Assembly (NCBI GenBank): GCA_029959285.1
Contig: JASCOE010000018.1
Span: 1 to 64,000 of the forward strand
Direction of reading: 5' to 3'
Source of the DNA: Flavobacteriaceae bacterium PS02337
Lineage (GTDB): Bacteria; Bacteroidota; Bacteroidia; Flavobacteriales; Flavobacteriaceae
DNA: 64,000 bases
Positions within the stretch are counted from its first letter, which is position 1; every line of letters starts with the position of its first letter. Of this stretch, positions 16,428-27,126 are shown piece by piece. Position numbers and translations under genes: made by a program. The notes below the pieces were generated by a model. That model did not search any database. It was given only the letters and a program-made list of their open reading frames with translations, and was not told the origin of the DNA.

Positions 16428-17909
16428 ATGTATTATATCGGTTATGATATTGGAAGTTCTTCTGTCAAGGCAGCCTTGGTAGAAGCAGAAACAGGCAAAA
16501 AAATCATTGTTCTGAATGAGCCTCAAAACGAAATGGAAATCCTTTCGATTCACCCAGATTGGGCAGAGCAGGATCCTGAAATTTGGTGGCAGCACATTTG
16601 TACAGCAACTAAAAGAGCGATTAAAGAAGCGAATATCGATGCATCGAAAATTCAAGGAATTGGAATTTCGTATCAAATGCACGGATTGGTGATTGTAGAT
16701 GAGGCAGGAAAGGCGCTTCGAAATTCGATTATTTGGTGCGACAGCCGTGCGGTTGAAATTGGGAATAAGGCTTTCGCCGAAATTGGAGAAGAAAAATGCA
16801 TGTCGCATTTATTGAATTCGCCAGGTAATTTTACCGCTTCAAAACTGAAGTGGGTTAAAGAAAATGAACCTCAACTTTACAGCAAAATTACTAAATACAT
16901 GCTTCCAGGAGATTACATCGCGTTGAAATTGACAGGCGAAGTAACGACAACCAAAAATGGTTTGTCTGAAGGAATGCTTTGGGATTATAAAGAAAATAAA
17001 GTGGCCGATTGGCTTTTAGAATATTACGGAATTGATACAGCATTGACTCCAAAAATTGTAGAAAATTTTACGAATCAAGGTGTTGTTACTGAAAAAGCTT
17101 CGCAAGAATCTGGTCTTCCAGCAGGAATTCCGATTGTGTATAGAGCAGGAGATCAACCGAATAATGCTTTGTCATTAAATGTGCTTCGTCCGGGAGAAGT
17201 TGCGGCGACAGGTGGAACTTCGGGGGTTTTCTATGCCGTGACAGAAACAAATTCAGGAAAAAGTACTCGCGTCAACAATTTTGTTCATGTAAATTATGCT
17301 GAATCAAATCCGAGAGTTGGAAAATTGCTGAATATAAACGGAGCGGGGATCCAATACCGATGGATGCGAAACAATATCGGGAATGAATCTTATGAAGAAA
17401 TGAATGAAAAAGCTTCTCAGATAAATGTAGGTTCGCAAGGATTGGTTGTCATTCCGTTTGGAAATGGCGCTGAAAGAATGTTCAATAATAAAAACATTGG
17501 ATCTCATATTTTAAACCTGAATTTTAACATTCATACCAACGCGCATTTATTCAGAGCATCTTTGGAAGCAATTGCATTTTCTTTTGTGTACGGAATGGAA
17601 TGCTTGAAAGATGATAATGCAACGATTAATGTAATTAGAGCTGGAAATGATAATTTATTCCGTTCTGAAATTTTCTCTAATACAGTTGCAACATTAATTG
17701 GACATGAAATAGAAATTTACAATACAACCGGAGCAGTAGGTGCGGCAAGAGCAGTAGGTTTGAAAGATGGTGACTTTGAAAAATTTGGTTCAGGAATTAC
17801 AACAAACGATCACGTAATGACCTTTTTGCCTCTAAAAAATAAAGAGGAATATGAAACGGCATATAAAAAATGGAAACAAGAATTAGAATTAATATTAACA
17901 AACAAATAA
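16428..17909 (+). CDS. xylB: Xylulokinase
   Basis: Phosphorylates D-xylulose to xylulose-5-phosphate (EC 2.7.1.17). The 493-residue FGGY-family kinase has the N-terminal phosphate-binding block GYDIGSSSVKAALV, substrate-region motifs HPDWAEQDPEIWW and GIGISYQMHGLV, and the C-terminal TGAVGAARAVGLKDG. Length and order are normal. It sits one base behind the GntR gene and 9 bp before xylA, a tight regulator-kinase-isomerase operon. Confidence 0.95.
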   Translation: MYYIGYDIGSSSVKAALVEAETGKKIIVLNEPQNEMEILSIHPDWAEQDPEIWWQHICTATKRAIKEANIDASKIQGIGISYQMHGLVIVDEAGKALRNSIIWCDSRAVEIGNKAFAEIGEEKCMSHLLNSPGNFTASKLKWVKENEPQLYSKITKYMLPGDYIALKLTGEVTTTKNGLSEGMLWDYKENKVADWLLEYYGIDTALTPKIVENFTNQGVVTEKASQESGLPAGIPIVYRAGDQPNNALSLNVLRPGEVAATGGTSGVFYAVTETNSGKSTRVNNFVHVNYAESNPRVGKLLNINGAGIQYRWMRNNIGNESYEEMNEKASQINVGSQGLVVIPFGNGAERMFNNKNIGSHILNLNFNIHTNAHLFRASLEAIAFSFVYGMECLKDDNATINVIRAGNDNLFRSEIFSNTVATLIGHEIEIYNTTGAVGAARAVGLKDGDFEKFGSGITTNDHVMTFLPLKNKEEYETAYKKWKQELELILTNK

Positions 17910-17918
17910 AAAAATAAG

Positions 17919-19244
17919 ATGATAGTTTTAGGAGATAAAGAATACTACAAAGGTATCGGTCAAATTAAATTTGAAGGAAAAGAATCTGACAATCCGTTGG
18001 CATTTAAATATTACAATCCAGACCAAGTTGTAGCTGGAAAAACAATGCGTGAGCACTTTAAATTTGCTATCGCATATTGGCATACTTTCTGTGGACAAGG
18101 TAGTGATCCATTCGGACCTGGAACACAGCAATTTGCTTGGGATGCTTCATCAGATCCGTATCAAGCTGCAAAAGATAAGGCAGATGCTGCTTTTGAATTC
18201 ATCAGCAAAATGGGATTTGATTATTTTTGTTTCCACGATTACGATTTAATTGCTGAAGGAGGAACTTTTGCAGAATCAGAAAAACGTTTGGCTTTTATTA
18301 CAGATTATTTAAAACAGAAAAAAGCAGATTCTGGAATTAAATTACTTTGGGGAACTTCAAACTGTTTCTCAAATCCAAGATTCATGAACGGAGCAGCTAC
18401 AAATCCAGATTTTAATGTAGTAGCAAGAGCAGGTGGACAAGTAAAACTAGCTTTGGATGCAACAATCGCTTTAGACGGAGAAAACTATGTATTTTGGGGT
18501 GGTAGAGAAGGTTATATGTCTCTTTTAAACACAGATATGGGAAGAGAATTAGATCACATGGCGCAATTCTTGGCAATGTCTAGAGACTATGCAAGAGCAC
18601 AAGGTTTTAAAGGAACTTTCTTTATCGAGCCAAAACCAATGGAACCATCAAAACACCAATACGATTTTGACTCGGCTACAGCAATTGGATTCTTAAAAAA
18701 TTATGGTTTAGATAAAGATTTCAAAATCAATATCGAGGTAAACCACGCTACATTGGCACAACATACTTTCCAACACGAATTGGAAGTGGCGGCAAAAGCT
18801 GGAATGTTAGGAAGTATCGATGCAAACAGAGGAGATTACCAAAATGGTTGGGATACAGATCAATTTCCAAATAACATTCAAGAAACTACTGAAGCAATGT
18901 TGGTTTTCTTAAAAGCTGGCGGATTACAAGGTGGTGGAGTTAACTTTGATGCTAAAATTAGAAGAAATTCTACAGACTTAGAAGATGTTTTCTTAGCGCA
19001 CATTGGCGGAGCAGATACTTTTGCAAGAGCTTTATTGACTGCTGATAAAATTATCACTTCTTCTCCTTACGAAAAATTAAGAACAGAAAGATACAGTTCA
19101 TTCGATTCTGGAAAAGGAAAAGATTTTGCTGACGGAAAATTAAACCTTAAAGATCTTTATACAATCGCTCACGAAAATGGAGAATTAAATCTTCAAAGCG
19201 GTAAACAAGAATTGTTTGAAAACATCATTAACCAATATATTTAA
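17919..19244 (+). CDS. xylA: Xylose isomerase
   Basis: Interconverts D-xylose and D-xylulose (EC 5.3.1.5). At 441 residues it is a class II enzyme with all usual blocks: [18 protein letters not shown], the catalytic [20 protein letters not shown], the metal-binding [35 protein letters not shown], and [20 protein letters not shown]. It is cytoplasmic. The codon use is more selected than in its neighbours (many GCA/GGA/CAA and few rare codons), which suggests high expression. A palindrome at 19265-19297 ends the operon. Confidence 0.97.
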   Translation: MIVLGDKEYYKGIGQIKFEGKESDNPLAFKYYNPDQVVAGKTMREHFKFAIAYWHTFCGQGSDPFGPGTQQFAWDASSDPYQAAKDKADAAFEFISKMGFDYFCFHDYDLIAEGGTFAESEKRLAFITDYLKQKKADSGIKLLWGTSNCFSNPRFMNGAATNPDFNVVARAGGQVKLALDATIALDGENYVFWGGREGYMSLLNTDMGRELDHMAQFLAMSRDYARAQGFKGTFFIEPKPMEPSKHQYDFDSATAIGFLKNYGLDKDFKINIEVNHATLAQHTFQHELEVAAKAGMLGSIDANRGDYQNGWDTDQFPNNIQETTEAMLVFLKAGGLQGGGVNFDAKIRRNSTDLEDVFLAHIGGADTFARALLTADKIITSSPYEKLRTERYSSFDSGKGKDFADGKLNLKDLYTIAHENGELNLQSGKQELFENIINQYI

Positions 19245-19264
19245 TTGGTTTAGATTTTACTAAT

Positions 19265-19297
19265 AAACCTAACAGGTTTTCAAAACCTGTTAGGTTT
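19265..19297. terminator. Hairpin behind xylA
   Basis: The palindrome AAACCTAACAGGTTTT / AAAACCTGTTAGGTTT has no long T run, and resembles the element at 10943-10975. Between it and 19602 there is AT-rich DNA with no gene or recognisable motif. Confidence 0.6.
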
Positions 19298-19602
19298 CTA
19301 CAAAATATTTAGTGAGACAAAAAATCTAAAAAAGTTTCAATTCTTAAATATGATAGTTGTAAAACGTTATAATTATTTAAGAATCTGTTTTTAGATAAAA
19401 CTTCGAAAATGTGTATTAAGATTATGGCTTGTTTTCGATATTAAAATTTCAAAAAAATAGTTTGAAGGTTTAGTTGCTATTTTAGAAATTAAATCGAAAA
19501 GAGTCAGTTTGATAAAATAATAAGTGAGGATTTTTTATTGAAGGTTTTTTGAAGAGCAGAATCAGTCGAGATGCACATTTTTCACTCACAAAATACACTA
19601 AG

Positions 19603-19640
19603 AACTTTGTCAAAGTTTAAAACTTTGGTGAAGTTTTTTT
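19603..19640 (+). terminator. Hairpin with T run upstream of the transaldolase gene
   Basis: AACTTTGTCAAAGT pairs with ACTTTGGTGAAGTT with two mismatches and is followed by eight T. It lies only 37 bp before the transaldolase start, so it may end a transcript from upstream or work as an attenuator. Confidence 0.5.
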
Positions 19641-19676
19641 TACGAAAAAATACTATTTAACTTAAACCAAAAACTT

Positions 19677-20333
19677 ATGAAATTTTTTATTGACACCGCT
19701 AATCTTCAAGATATTGAAGAAGCCCAAGCTTTAGGAGTTTTAGACGGTGTAACCACCAATCCGTCTTTAATGGCAAAAGAAGGAATTACAGGAAAAGAAA
19801 ACATTCTAAAACATTATCTTGACATTTGTAATATTGTAGATGGAGATGTTTCTGCCGAAGTAATTTCGACCGAATTTGAAGGAATGATTAGAGAAGGAGA
19901 AGAACTTGCAGCTCTGCATCCGCAGATTGTGGTAAAATTACCAATGATTAGCGATGGTATAAAAGCTTGTAAATATTTCTCATCAAAAGGAATTAGAACT
20001 AATGTTACTTTAGTTTTTTCAGCAGGACAAGCTTTATTAGCGGCTAAAGCTGGTGCTACTTATGTTTCTCCTTTTTTAGGAAGATTAGATGATGTTTCGA
20101 CAGACGGAATGCATTTAATTGAAGAAATTAGAAATATCTACGATAATTATAATTATCAAACTCAAATATTATCGGCTTCAGTAAGGCATACCATGCATAT
20201 TGTAAACTGTGCAAAAGTAGGATCAGATGTAATGACTGGGCCACTTTCGGCAATAAAAGGTTTGCTAAAACATCCTTTAACAGATATTGGTTTGAAACAA
20301 TTTGTTGAAGACGCTAAAAAGATGAATTTATAG
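19677..20333 (+). CDS. Transaldolase / fructose-6-phosphate aldolase-like protein
   Basis: A 218-residue protein of the small (FSA/MipB, TalC-type) transaldolase subfamily. The N-terminal [10 protein letters not shown], the block [13 protein letters not shown], Schiff-base Lys87 in [38 protein letters not shown] and the C-terminal [14 protein letters not shown] are all present. In the pentose phosphate pathway it would move a dihydroxyacetone unit between sedoheptulose-7-phosphate and glyceraldehyde-3-phosphate (EC 2.2.1.2). Placed behind xylA, it helps drain xylulose-5-phosphate. Aldolase activity on free dihydroxyacetone cannot be ruled out by sequence. Confidence 0.92.
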   Translation: MKFFIDTANLQDIEEAQALGVLDGVTTNPSLMAKEGITGKENILKHYLDICNIVDGDVSAEVISTEFEGMIREGEELAALHPQIVVKLPMISDGIKACKYFSSKGIRTNVTLVFSAGQALLAAKAGATYVSPFLGRLDDVSTDGMHLIEEIRNIYDNYNYQTQILSASVRHTMHIVNCAKVGSDVMTGPLSAIKGLLKHPLTDIGLKQFVEDAKKMNL

Positions 20334-20363
20334 TTTTCTGCGATTCATTTTTAGTAATAATTT

Positions 20364-20400
20364 AAACTCCCCTCAAGTAATTTTGAGGGGAGTTTTTTTT
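20364..20400 (+). terminator. Rho-independent terminator behind the transaldolase gene
   Basis: A 13-bp stem AAACTCCCCTCAA / TTGAGGGGAGTTT with a short loop and eight T. One of the best terminators in the window. Confidence 0.92.
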
Positions 20401-20410
20401 GAAATAAAAG

Positions 20411-20420
20411 CAACCGATTG
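20411..20420. promoter_or_regulatory. LacI-type operator, distal site of the SusC operon
   Basis: CAACCGATTG lies 349 bp upstream of the promoter-proximal site at 20760. The sequence between the two is AT-rich and holds no gene. Confidence 0.55.
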
Positions 20421-20756
20421 TTTCTTTTAAGGCTTTGTAAGAAATATATTGTTTAGGACTTAGTTGTTTGATTTCTAGTTAATAAGTATCTCTGTGTCTT
20501 ATTTTATAAGGGATGAGCCTTCATTTGATTCTGTAACTAATTTCAATCATTACGATAACGTTTTAGTGAATTATCAAAAAAAAGCAAAATTTAACTTTTT
20601 ATGTTTTTTTTAAGAATTTGAGTCAATCTATTTATTATCTCTAACGTTTTCGTTGTACTTAATATGGTTTTTGACAATTGTTCAATATTTTTTGATTTTA
20701 AATGTTTAAAATGTTTTTTTATAACGATGTTTTTTTGAAATTGACAAAAAAAATTA

Positions 20757-20796
20757 ACACAACCGATTGTGTGTTGTTGTTTTTTACATATATTTG
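20757..20796 (+). promoter_or_regulatory. LacI-type operator overlapping the SusC operon promoter
   Basis: ACACAACCGATTGTGT (20757-20772) is a 16-bp near-perfect palindrome. ATTG at 20766-20769, 19 nt and TATATTTG at 20789-20796 make a good Bacteroidota promoter, so the -33 box lies inside the operator. Repression by steric block is the simplest reading. Confidence 0.75.
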
Positions 20797-20908
20797 TTTT
20801 GACAATAAGGGTATAAGTCGTTTGAATTTACTATATATAAAAATGACAAAAACTCTATAAACAAGAAACTAACTAAACCATACTATTAACTAATTAAACC
20901 AATTATTT

Positions 20909-23900
20909 ATGACTAACTTTTTAATTACTAAAAGCAGATCTAAATACTTTAAGAATTTAGGGTTCTTAATTCTCATGCTGGTATTTTCTGCTACGGTAAA
21001 TGCGCAAATTACAGTGTCGGGTACTGTATCTGATGGTAGCGGACCAATACCAGGAGTGAATATTATTGTAAAAGGAACCAAAACAAGTACTGTTTCTAAT
21101 TTTGACGGTACGTATACACTTCAATCTGTTCCTGCTAATGGCACTTTGGTCTTTAGCTTTATCGGATACAAACCGCATGAAGTTTCGGTAAATAATAAAA
21201 CTAAAATCGATGCTTTACTAGAAGAGAACTTAAATGACTTAAAAGAAGTTGTTGTTATTGGATATGGAACATCAAAAAGAGCAGATTTGACAGGAGCTAT
21301 TTCTTCTATCTCTAGTGCAGCGGTAGCTCAATCTGTTTCTACAACCATAGATCAGGTATTGCAAGGTCGAGCTGCAGGGGTGCAGATTCAGCAAAATAGT
21401 GGTACACCCGGAGGAAGTTCTTCGGTACGTATTCGTGGTATTAGTTCAATTACAGGTTCTAATGAGCCAATTTATGTAATTGATGGCGTTATTATAGATG
21501 GAAATTCTGGTTCTTTAAATGTCAATCCACTTGCTGGAATTAACCCAAATGATATTGCATCAATTGATATTTTAAAAGATGCTTCTGCAACGGCAATTTA
21601 TGGTTCGAGAGCGGCTAACGGTGTAATTATGGTTACAACCAAAACAGGAAGAAAAGGTGATTTGACTTTGAATTTTGATAGTTATGTAGGTTGGCAGCAA
21701 ATGCCAAAACAATTGCAAGTTTTAAATCTTAGAGAATATGGAACGCTAAAAAATACTCGTGCAGATTTAGGAATTGTTCAGCGTGATAATACTTTCATCA
21801 GACCTGAATTATTAGGAGAAGGAACAAATTGGCAAGATGAATTATTTCAAGTTGGTTTAATTCAAAGTTACAATTTATCTGCTTCTGGTGGATCTGATAA
21901 TACCACTTACGCATTGGGTATGTCTTATTTTGATCAGGAAGGAACTGTAATCGGATCTTCTTTTGATCGTATGACTATTAGAGCTGTAGTTGATTCTCAG
22001 GTAAAAAAATGGATGAAAGTTGGCGTAAACTTAAACACATACAAAAATAATCAGGTGACTACGGTTAATGATGATTCAGTGATTTTAACGGCTTTAAAAC
22101 AAACTCCAAACGTAGCAGCTCGTAATGCTGATGGAACTTTTGACGGACCAGATACAACTGAATTTGTTCAAACGAACCCATTGGGAATCGCGATGCTAAA
22201 AGATAATCACGGAAAAGATTACGGAATTAGAGGAAATGTTTACGCTGAAATTAGTTTTACAAAAGATTTAAAACTTAGAACGCAATATTCTATAGATTAC
22301 GGATTTGGAAACCGATATACTTTTAATCCATCTTACACTTTTGGAGCATTATCAAATGAAGTTAGAGAAGGTTCAAGAACAAAATCTACCAGCGAAAACT
22401 GGATTTGGACTAATAATTTGACTTATAATAAAACTTTTGGAAAACATAATATTAATGCTTTGTTAGGGCAAGAGTTCCAAGAACAAAATTGGGAAAGCCT
22501 TTATGGATATCGTTCAGGTTATTTGACAAATGGTGCAACCGATTTAAATGCTGGTGATCCAACAACCGCTAGAAACTCAAATGCTAGTTCTACAAAATCG
22601 CTTAGTTCTTATTTTGCAAGAGCAAATTATACTTTTGATGACAAATATATTTTAACAGGTACTATAAGAAGAGATGGATCTTCGCAGTTTGCAGAAGGCA
22701 ATAAATGGGATTGGTTTCCGTCTGCGTCTTTGGCTTGGAAAATTTCAAATGAATCATTTTTAAAAGACAATACAGTTATCAATAATCTGAAATTGCGTGC
22801 AGGTTGGGGAGTAACAGGTAATTCAAGTGTGCCAAATAATGCTTACACTTCTGTTTACGGAACTTCTGCAACCAATTGGGGAAGCGGTCAAATTGCAACC
22901 AATACAGCTAATCCAGATTTGAAATGGGAAAAATCAAACCAAGCCAATATCGGTTTAGATCTTTCTCTATTTAATAATAGAATTGAAATTACAACAGATG
23001 TTTATTATAAGAAAACAGACGATTTATTGTTGAGATTATCACTTCCTGCTTATGTTGGTACAACTGGACAAGGTTCTACTGCGCCTCCTTTTGCTAATAT
23101 TGGATCTCTTGAAAACAAAGGTTTTGAGTTTACAATAAACACAGTGAATATGCAGAATAAAGATTTTCTTTGGAAATCAAATTTCAATATTTCTATGAAT
23201 AGATTCAAAGTATTGAAATTAAATTCAGAATCAGGTGTTTACGATCAAACTCTTCAACAAGGTTCTGATGTAACAGTAGTTACGCGTACAGCTGTAGGTC
23301 AGACATTAGGACAATTTTATGGCTATAAAGTAATTGGACGTTTTGAAAAAGCAACTGATTTCTACTATAAAGATGCAAGCGGAACGGTAAAACCAACAGC
23401 ATTACCAGAAGGAATGGCAATTGGTGAAAATGGAGTTTGGATTGGAGATTATATGTTTGAAGATGTGAACAAAGATGGTGTAATTAACGAAAAAGATGCA
23501 GGTTACATCGGAGATCCTAATCCAGATTTTACTTTCGGTTTTACGAATAATTTTTCATTCAAAGGATTTGATATAGGAATTACTTTCTCAGGATCGTATG
23601 GAAATGACGTTTTAAATTACCAAAGAAGATGGTTAGAAAATCCTCGTGAAAACACTAATTTATTGAAAACAGCACTTGGATATGCACAATTAGAATTAAT
23701 CGACCCGAATGGACCAAATGATTATCGTAATGTGCAAATTGTGGGCGGAGATCCTTACATGCCTAGAATTGGAGCTTCATCTGCCTCATCTGCTTCAAAT
23801 TATCGTTTGAGCAACAGATTTGTAGAAGACGGATCTTATGTACGACTTAGAAATATTTCAATAGGTTATAATCTTCCAAAAGATTTGTATTCTAAATACG

Positions 23901-24076
23901 GAATCGCAAATATTAAAGTATACTCTAATATGCAGAATGTTTTAACCTTCACAAAATATAAAGGTTACGACCCAGAAGTTGGAGCGATAAACCAAAATCA
24001 GCTTTTAAATGGTATCGATAACGGACGTTATCCTTCACCTATGGTAACAACAATTGGATTAAATGTTAATTTCTAA
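20909..24076 (+). CDS. SusC-family TonB-dependent outer-membrane transporter (xylan locus)
   Basis: This 1055-residue outer-membrane transporter has a signal peptide (cleavage near VNAQ), a carboxypeptidase-like regulatory domain (about residues 32-105: VSGTVSDGSGPIPGVNIIVKG...DGTYTL), a TonB-box-like EVVVIGYGT, a plug domain (GAAGVQIQQNSGTPGGSSSVRIRGISS, DASATAIYGSRAANGVIMVTTK) and a 22-strand barrel ending in a phenylalanine. There is no STN domain, so it is not itself a FecR-signalling receptor. With the SusD protein downstream it should import large xylo-oligosaccharides using TonB energy. The promoter and two operators suggest control by the LacI regulator. Confidence 0.95.
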   Translation: MTNFLITKSRSKYFKNLGFLILMLVFSATVNAQITVSGTVSDGSGPIPGVNIIVKGTKTSTVSNFDGTYTLQSVPANGTLVFSFIGYKPHEVSVNNKTKIDALLEENLNDLKEVVVIGYGTSKRADLTGAISSISSAAVAQSVSTTIDQVLQGRAAGVQIQQNSGTPGGSSSVRIRGISSITGSNEPIYVIDGVIIDGNSGSLNVNPLAGINPNDIASIDILKDASATAIYGSRAANGVIMVTTKTGRKGDLTLNFDSYVGWQQMPKQLQVLNLREYGTLKNTRADLGIVQRDNTFIRPELLGEGTNWQDELFQVGLIQSYNLSASGGSDNTTYALGMSYFDQEGTVIGSSFDRMTIRAVVDSQVKKWMKVGVNLNTYKNNQVTTVNDDSVILTALKQTPNVAARNADGTFDGPDTTEFVQTNPLGIAMLKDNHGKDYGIRGNVYAEISFTKDLKLRTQYSIDYGFGNRYTFNPSYTFGALSNEVREGSRTKSTSENWIWTNNLTYNKTFGKHNINALLGQEFQEQNWESLYGYRSGYLTNGATDLNAGDPTTARNSNASSTKSLSSYFARANYTFDDKYILTGTIRRDGSSQFAEGNKWDWFPSASLAWKISNESFLKDNTVINNLKLRAGWGVTGNSSVPNNAYTSVYGTSATNWGSGQIATNTANPDLKWEKSNQANIGLDLSLFNNRIEITTDVYYKKTDDLLLRLSLPAYVGTTGQGSTAPPFANIGSLENKGFEFTINTVNMQNKDFLWKSNFNISMNRFKVLKLNSESGVYDQTLQQGSDVTVVTRTAVGQTLGQFYGYKVIGRFEKATDFYYKDASGTVKPTALPEGMAIGENGVWIGDYMFEDVNKDGVINEKDAGYIGDPNPDFTFGFTNNFSFKGFDIGITFSGSYGNDVLNYQRRWLENPRENTNLLKTALGYAQLELIDPNGPNDYRNVQIVGGDPYMPRIGASSASSASNYRLSNRFVEDGSYVRLRNISIGYNLPKDLYSKYGIANIKVYSNMQNVLTFTKYKGYDPEVGAINQNQLLNGIDNGRYPSPMVTTIGLNVNF

Positions 24077-24086
24077 AAACGGTACA

Positions 24087-25718
24087 ATGAAAACAAAGAA
24101 AATATTTTACACGGCTTTAATTATTGCATTGCCATTTGTTTGGACGAGTTGCAGCGACATTTTAGAAGTTGAGCCGAATGATGTAATTACAAAAGAAAAC
24201 TTCTATAAAACAGAATCTGATTTTCAGGCTGCAACAGGACCATTATACAATAAAGTTTGGTTCGATTTTAATGATAAATTCTATTACGGTTTAGGAGACG
24301 GCCGCGGGGCAAATATGTATGCACCATTCTCAGATTACGTTTATCCGTTTACCGATTTAACAGAAACAGGATTAACAGGACCTTTGGTTTCAGCTTGGGG
24401 ATCATTGTATAATGTTGTGCAACAATCGAATAACGTAATTATCGGAATTTCTGGAAGTTCAATGAGCGATGCTATTAAAAACAAATATATTGCCGAAGCT
24501 CGTTTTATGAGAGGAACTGCATATTGGTATTTAGCTTCATTATGGGGAGATGTAATTATTTCTACAGATCCGAGAGAATTGGTTAAAAATCCAATTGTAA
24601 ATAAGAATCCGCTAAAAGATGTTTACGAATTTGCTATGCGCGATTTAGAATTTGCCGCTAAATATCTTCCAGAATCTGCGGGTCAAGCCGGACGTTTAAC
24701 AAGATACAGCGCATTCGGAATGTTGTCTCGTGTTTATTTATCTTTTTCAGGAATTAGCGATAATCCAAACAGCGGAACTAGAAATCAGGAATATCTTGAT
24801 TTAGCAAAAAAAGCGGCAGAAAAAGTGATTACTTCTGGACCGTACCGTTTAATGGCAAATTATGAAGATTTATTCATGATTGACAATAACAACAATCTAG
24901 AATCTATGTTTGCGCTTCAATGGGTTCCAAATGGAGATTATGGCGTAAACAATACACAACAAGCTTATTTTGCATTGGGTTCTGATATTACAGGAGATGA
25001 TGCCGCTTGGGGATATTGGACAAGAGCTTCTTACAATGTTTTACAAGAATATGAGTCAAAAGATCTTCGTCGTAGAGCTACTTTTATGGGAGACAATGAT
25101 CATTATGCAGAAATAAATAAAGCAAATGGAGGTTATACTGTAGATCATGGAGCTGATTTTCTTACTGTTAAAAAAGGAGTTGTGGGTTCTACAAAAGACA
25201 ATTCTAAAATTACGCGTATGAATTCTGCTCTAAATACTTATATGTTGCGTTTAGCAGAAGTTTATCTAAACTACGCAGAAGCTACTTTAGGAAACAGCGC
25301 GTCAACGGGAGATGGAAATGCGCTTGCAGTTGTAAACATACTTCGTACACGTGCAGGTTTAAATCCGAAAACGATTTTAACATATGCCGATATTGCGCAC
25401 GAAAGAAGAGTAGAATTATGTATGGAAGGACAATATTGGTATGATTTAGTTCGAAGAGCTTATTACAAACAGCAAGAAGTAATCAATTATGTTACAGGAC
25501 AAAACAGAGGCGTAATTACTCCAATTTTGTATGATACAGCAACCAATACCGTTTCTATTGATCCTTCAAAAAGTACAAGTCCAAGAGCGATTGGTGTAAT
25601 CGATGCGACCATTTTTACGCTTCCTTACCCAGAATCTGAATTGGTTCAGAACCCATTATTGAGAGAAAATCCGGTTCCGTATCAGTTTACAGAAGAGAAA
25701 ATTAAAGACTTATTCTAG
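24087..25718 (+). CDS. SusD/RagB-family glycan-binding lipoprotein (xylan locus)
   Basis: The surface lid of the SusC channel. The frame is open from 24063, but the ATG at 24087 gives a proper lipoprotein signal (FVWTSC, Cys22), so I use it; the longer form would overlap the susC end. Typical SusD features are the N-terminal helical TPR-like part ([43 protein letters not shown]) and the C-terminal [16 protein letters not shown]...[21 protein letters not shown]. It is followed after 31 bp by the glycan-binding lipoprotein gene. Confidence 0.93.
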   Translation: MKTKKIFYTALIIALPFVWTSCSDILEVEPNDVITKENFYKTESDFQAATGPLYNKVWFDFNDKFYYGLGDGRGANMYAPFSDYVYPFTDLTETGLTGPLVSAWGSLYNVVQQSNNVIIGISGSSMSDAIKNKYIAEARFMRGTAYWYLASLWGDVIISTDPRELVKNPIVNKNPLKDVYEFAMRDLEFAAKYLPESAGQAGRLTRYSAFGMLSRVYLSFSGISDNPNSGTRNQEYLDLAKKAAEKVITSGPYRLMANYEDLFMIDNNNNLESMFALQWVPNGDYGVNNTQQAYFALGSDITGDDAAWGYWTRASYNVLQEYESKDLRRRATFMGDNDHYAEINKANGGYTVDHGADFLTVKKGVVGSTKDNSKITRMNSALNTYMLRLAEVYLNYAEATLGNSASTGDGNALAVVNILRTRAGLNPKTILTYADIAHERRVELCMEGQYWYDLVRRAYYKQQEVINYVTGQNRGVITPILYDTATNTVSIDPSKSTSPRAIGVIDATIFTLPYPESELVQNPLLRENPVPYQFTEEKIKDLF

Positions 25719-25749
25719 TTTCAGAAATAAAAAACTAAAAGACATAAAT

Positions 25750-27114
25750 ATGAAATATATTTTAAATAAAAAGTATTGGGCGCCCATAGCAATTTTGAGC
25801 ATGATGGTTTTCAGTATGCTGTTTACTTCGTGCGACAATAATGATTCGAACGGAAAAGCAATCGCAATTACAAAGGTATTTTTAGAAGATGTAAATTCTA
25901 CTGTACCAGATAGAGAAGTTAGTTTTGCTCGTTTAGGACAGACTTTACGTATAGAAGGTTCTGGATTTGCAGGTCTGAAGAAAGTATATATAAATGGATA
26001 TTCTACATATTTTAATGTGGTTTTTGTATCTGATAATTCGATGCTAATAAGCGTTTCTGCAGACACGCCAATTTTAGGCGCAGATCCATCAGTTAGAAAT
26101 ACAATTCGTTTTGTAAATGACAGCAACGAAACCACTTTTAAATTTGAAATTCGTTCAGGAAAACCTGCTATTACAAGCATTTCTAATACAATGCCAAATC
26201 CAGGAGAAACAATTTTTGTAGCTGGAACTGGTTTAACAGAAGTGAGCAAAGTAGTTTTTCCAGGAAATGTAGAAGTAACATCTGGAATTACTTCTTCTGA
26301 AGACGGCGAAACATTTTCAGTTGTCGTTCCAAATGGAATTTCAGATTTAGGAGGTTCTATTTATGTTGAAACTTCAAATGGCGGCGTTTATTCTGCGAAA
26401 TATTTCAACTTCAAAAAAGGATTACTATTAAATTTTGACGGACAAGGTTCTCACGGATATTGGGGAACATCAACAAGTATGATTCAGCCAGCAGATTTAG
26501 AATCGGCTACAATCGGAATTGGAAATACTTCTCAAGGAAAATATGTTCCGCATCGTCCGGCTCGTATTGCTTCTTTTGATGCTGCTAAAAACCGTTGTTC
26601 AGAAGTTTGGACTGCAGGAAACGGAGTTGATAATTGGAGAGCACAATTAACTCCTTACATTCCAGCAACTACGCCTTTGGATAAAGTAGCATTTCAATTT
26701 GATATGTTGGTTCCGGACATTTGGCAGCAATCAGGTTTCTTAAAAATCTGTATGATCAATAATTTTAATGGTGGAGAATGGGCTGGCGCTTGCTACAACT
26801 ACGTTCCGTGGATTGTAGACGGAAAAGCTGTCGCTGTACAGACAACAAAATGGATTACCGTAACAATTCCGTTAAACAAATTCTATTCTTGGTCTAAAGC
26901 TGCTTTTACATTCGAAACTGTTTTAGCTTTTCGCGAAGCAGCAACGTATCAAAACTTTGGAATTTACTTCGAAAATTCAGATGTAAAATTATCAAATGTA
27001 ACAGGAAACGCAAGCGAAGTAGAATTTCTTTCAAAAGCAACTTCTGTAAAAGTGTATACAGACAACTGGAGAATTGTTCCATTAGATACGCCAGTTTACA
27101 ACGATTTTAACTAA
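25750..27114 (+). CDS. Surface glycan-binding lipoprotein with IPT/TIG domains
   Basis: A 454-residue lipoprotein (Cys28 in LFTSC) encoded directly behind SusD, the usual place for a surface glycan-binding protein in xylan loci. Two IPT/TIG-like immunoglobulin-type modules can be seen (about residues 38-135 and 136-220; the second begins [24 protein letters not shown]). The C-terminal half is a beta-sandwich rich in Trp and Tyr ([26 protein letters not shown]), a likely xylan-binding surface. Function is inferred from architecture and operon position; there is no catalytic motif. Confidence 0.85.
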   Translation: MKYILNKKYWAPIAILSMMVFSMLFTSCDNNDSNGKAIAITKVFLEDVNSTVPDREVSFARLGQTLRIEGSGFAGLKKVYINGYSTYFNVVFVSDNSMLISVSADTPILGADPSVRNTIRFVNDSNETTFKFEIRSGKPAITSISNTMPNPGETIFVAGTGLTEVSKVVFPGNVEVTSGITSSEDGETFSVVVPNGISDLGGSIYVETSNGGVYSAKYFNFKKGLLLNFDGQGSHGYWGTSTSMIQPADLESATIGIGNTSQGKYVPHRPARIASFDAAKNRCSEVWTAGNGVDNWRAQLTPYIPATTPLDKVAFQFDMLVPDIWQQSGFLKICMINNFNGGEWAGACYNYVPWIVDGKAVAVQTTKWITVTIPLNKFYSWSKAAFTFETVLAFREAATYQNFGIYFENSDVKLSNVTGNASEVEFLSKATSVKVYTDNWRIVPLDTPVYNDFN

Positions 27115-27126
27115 CACAACCGCAAA

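Noticed and set aside
25710-26249. 179-residue minus-strand ORF over the glycan-binding lipoprotein gene
   Set aside because: Antisense to a gene with clear lipoprotein signal and domain structure; no motif on the minus strand.
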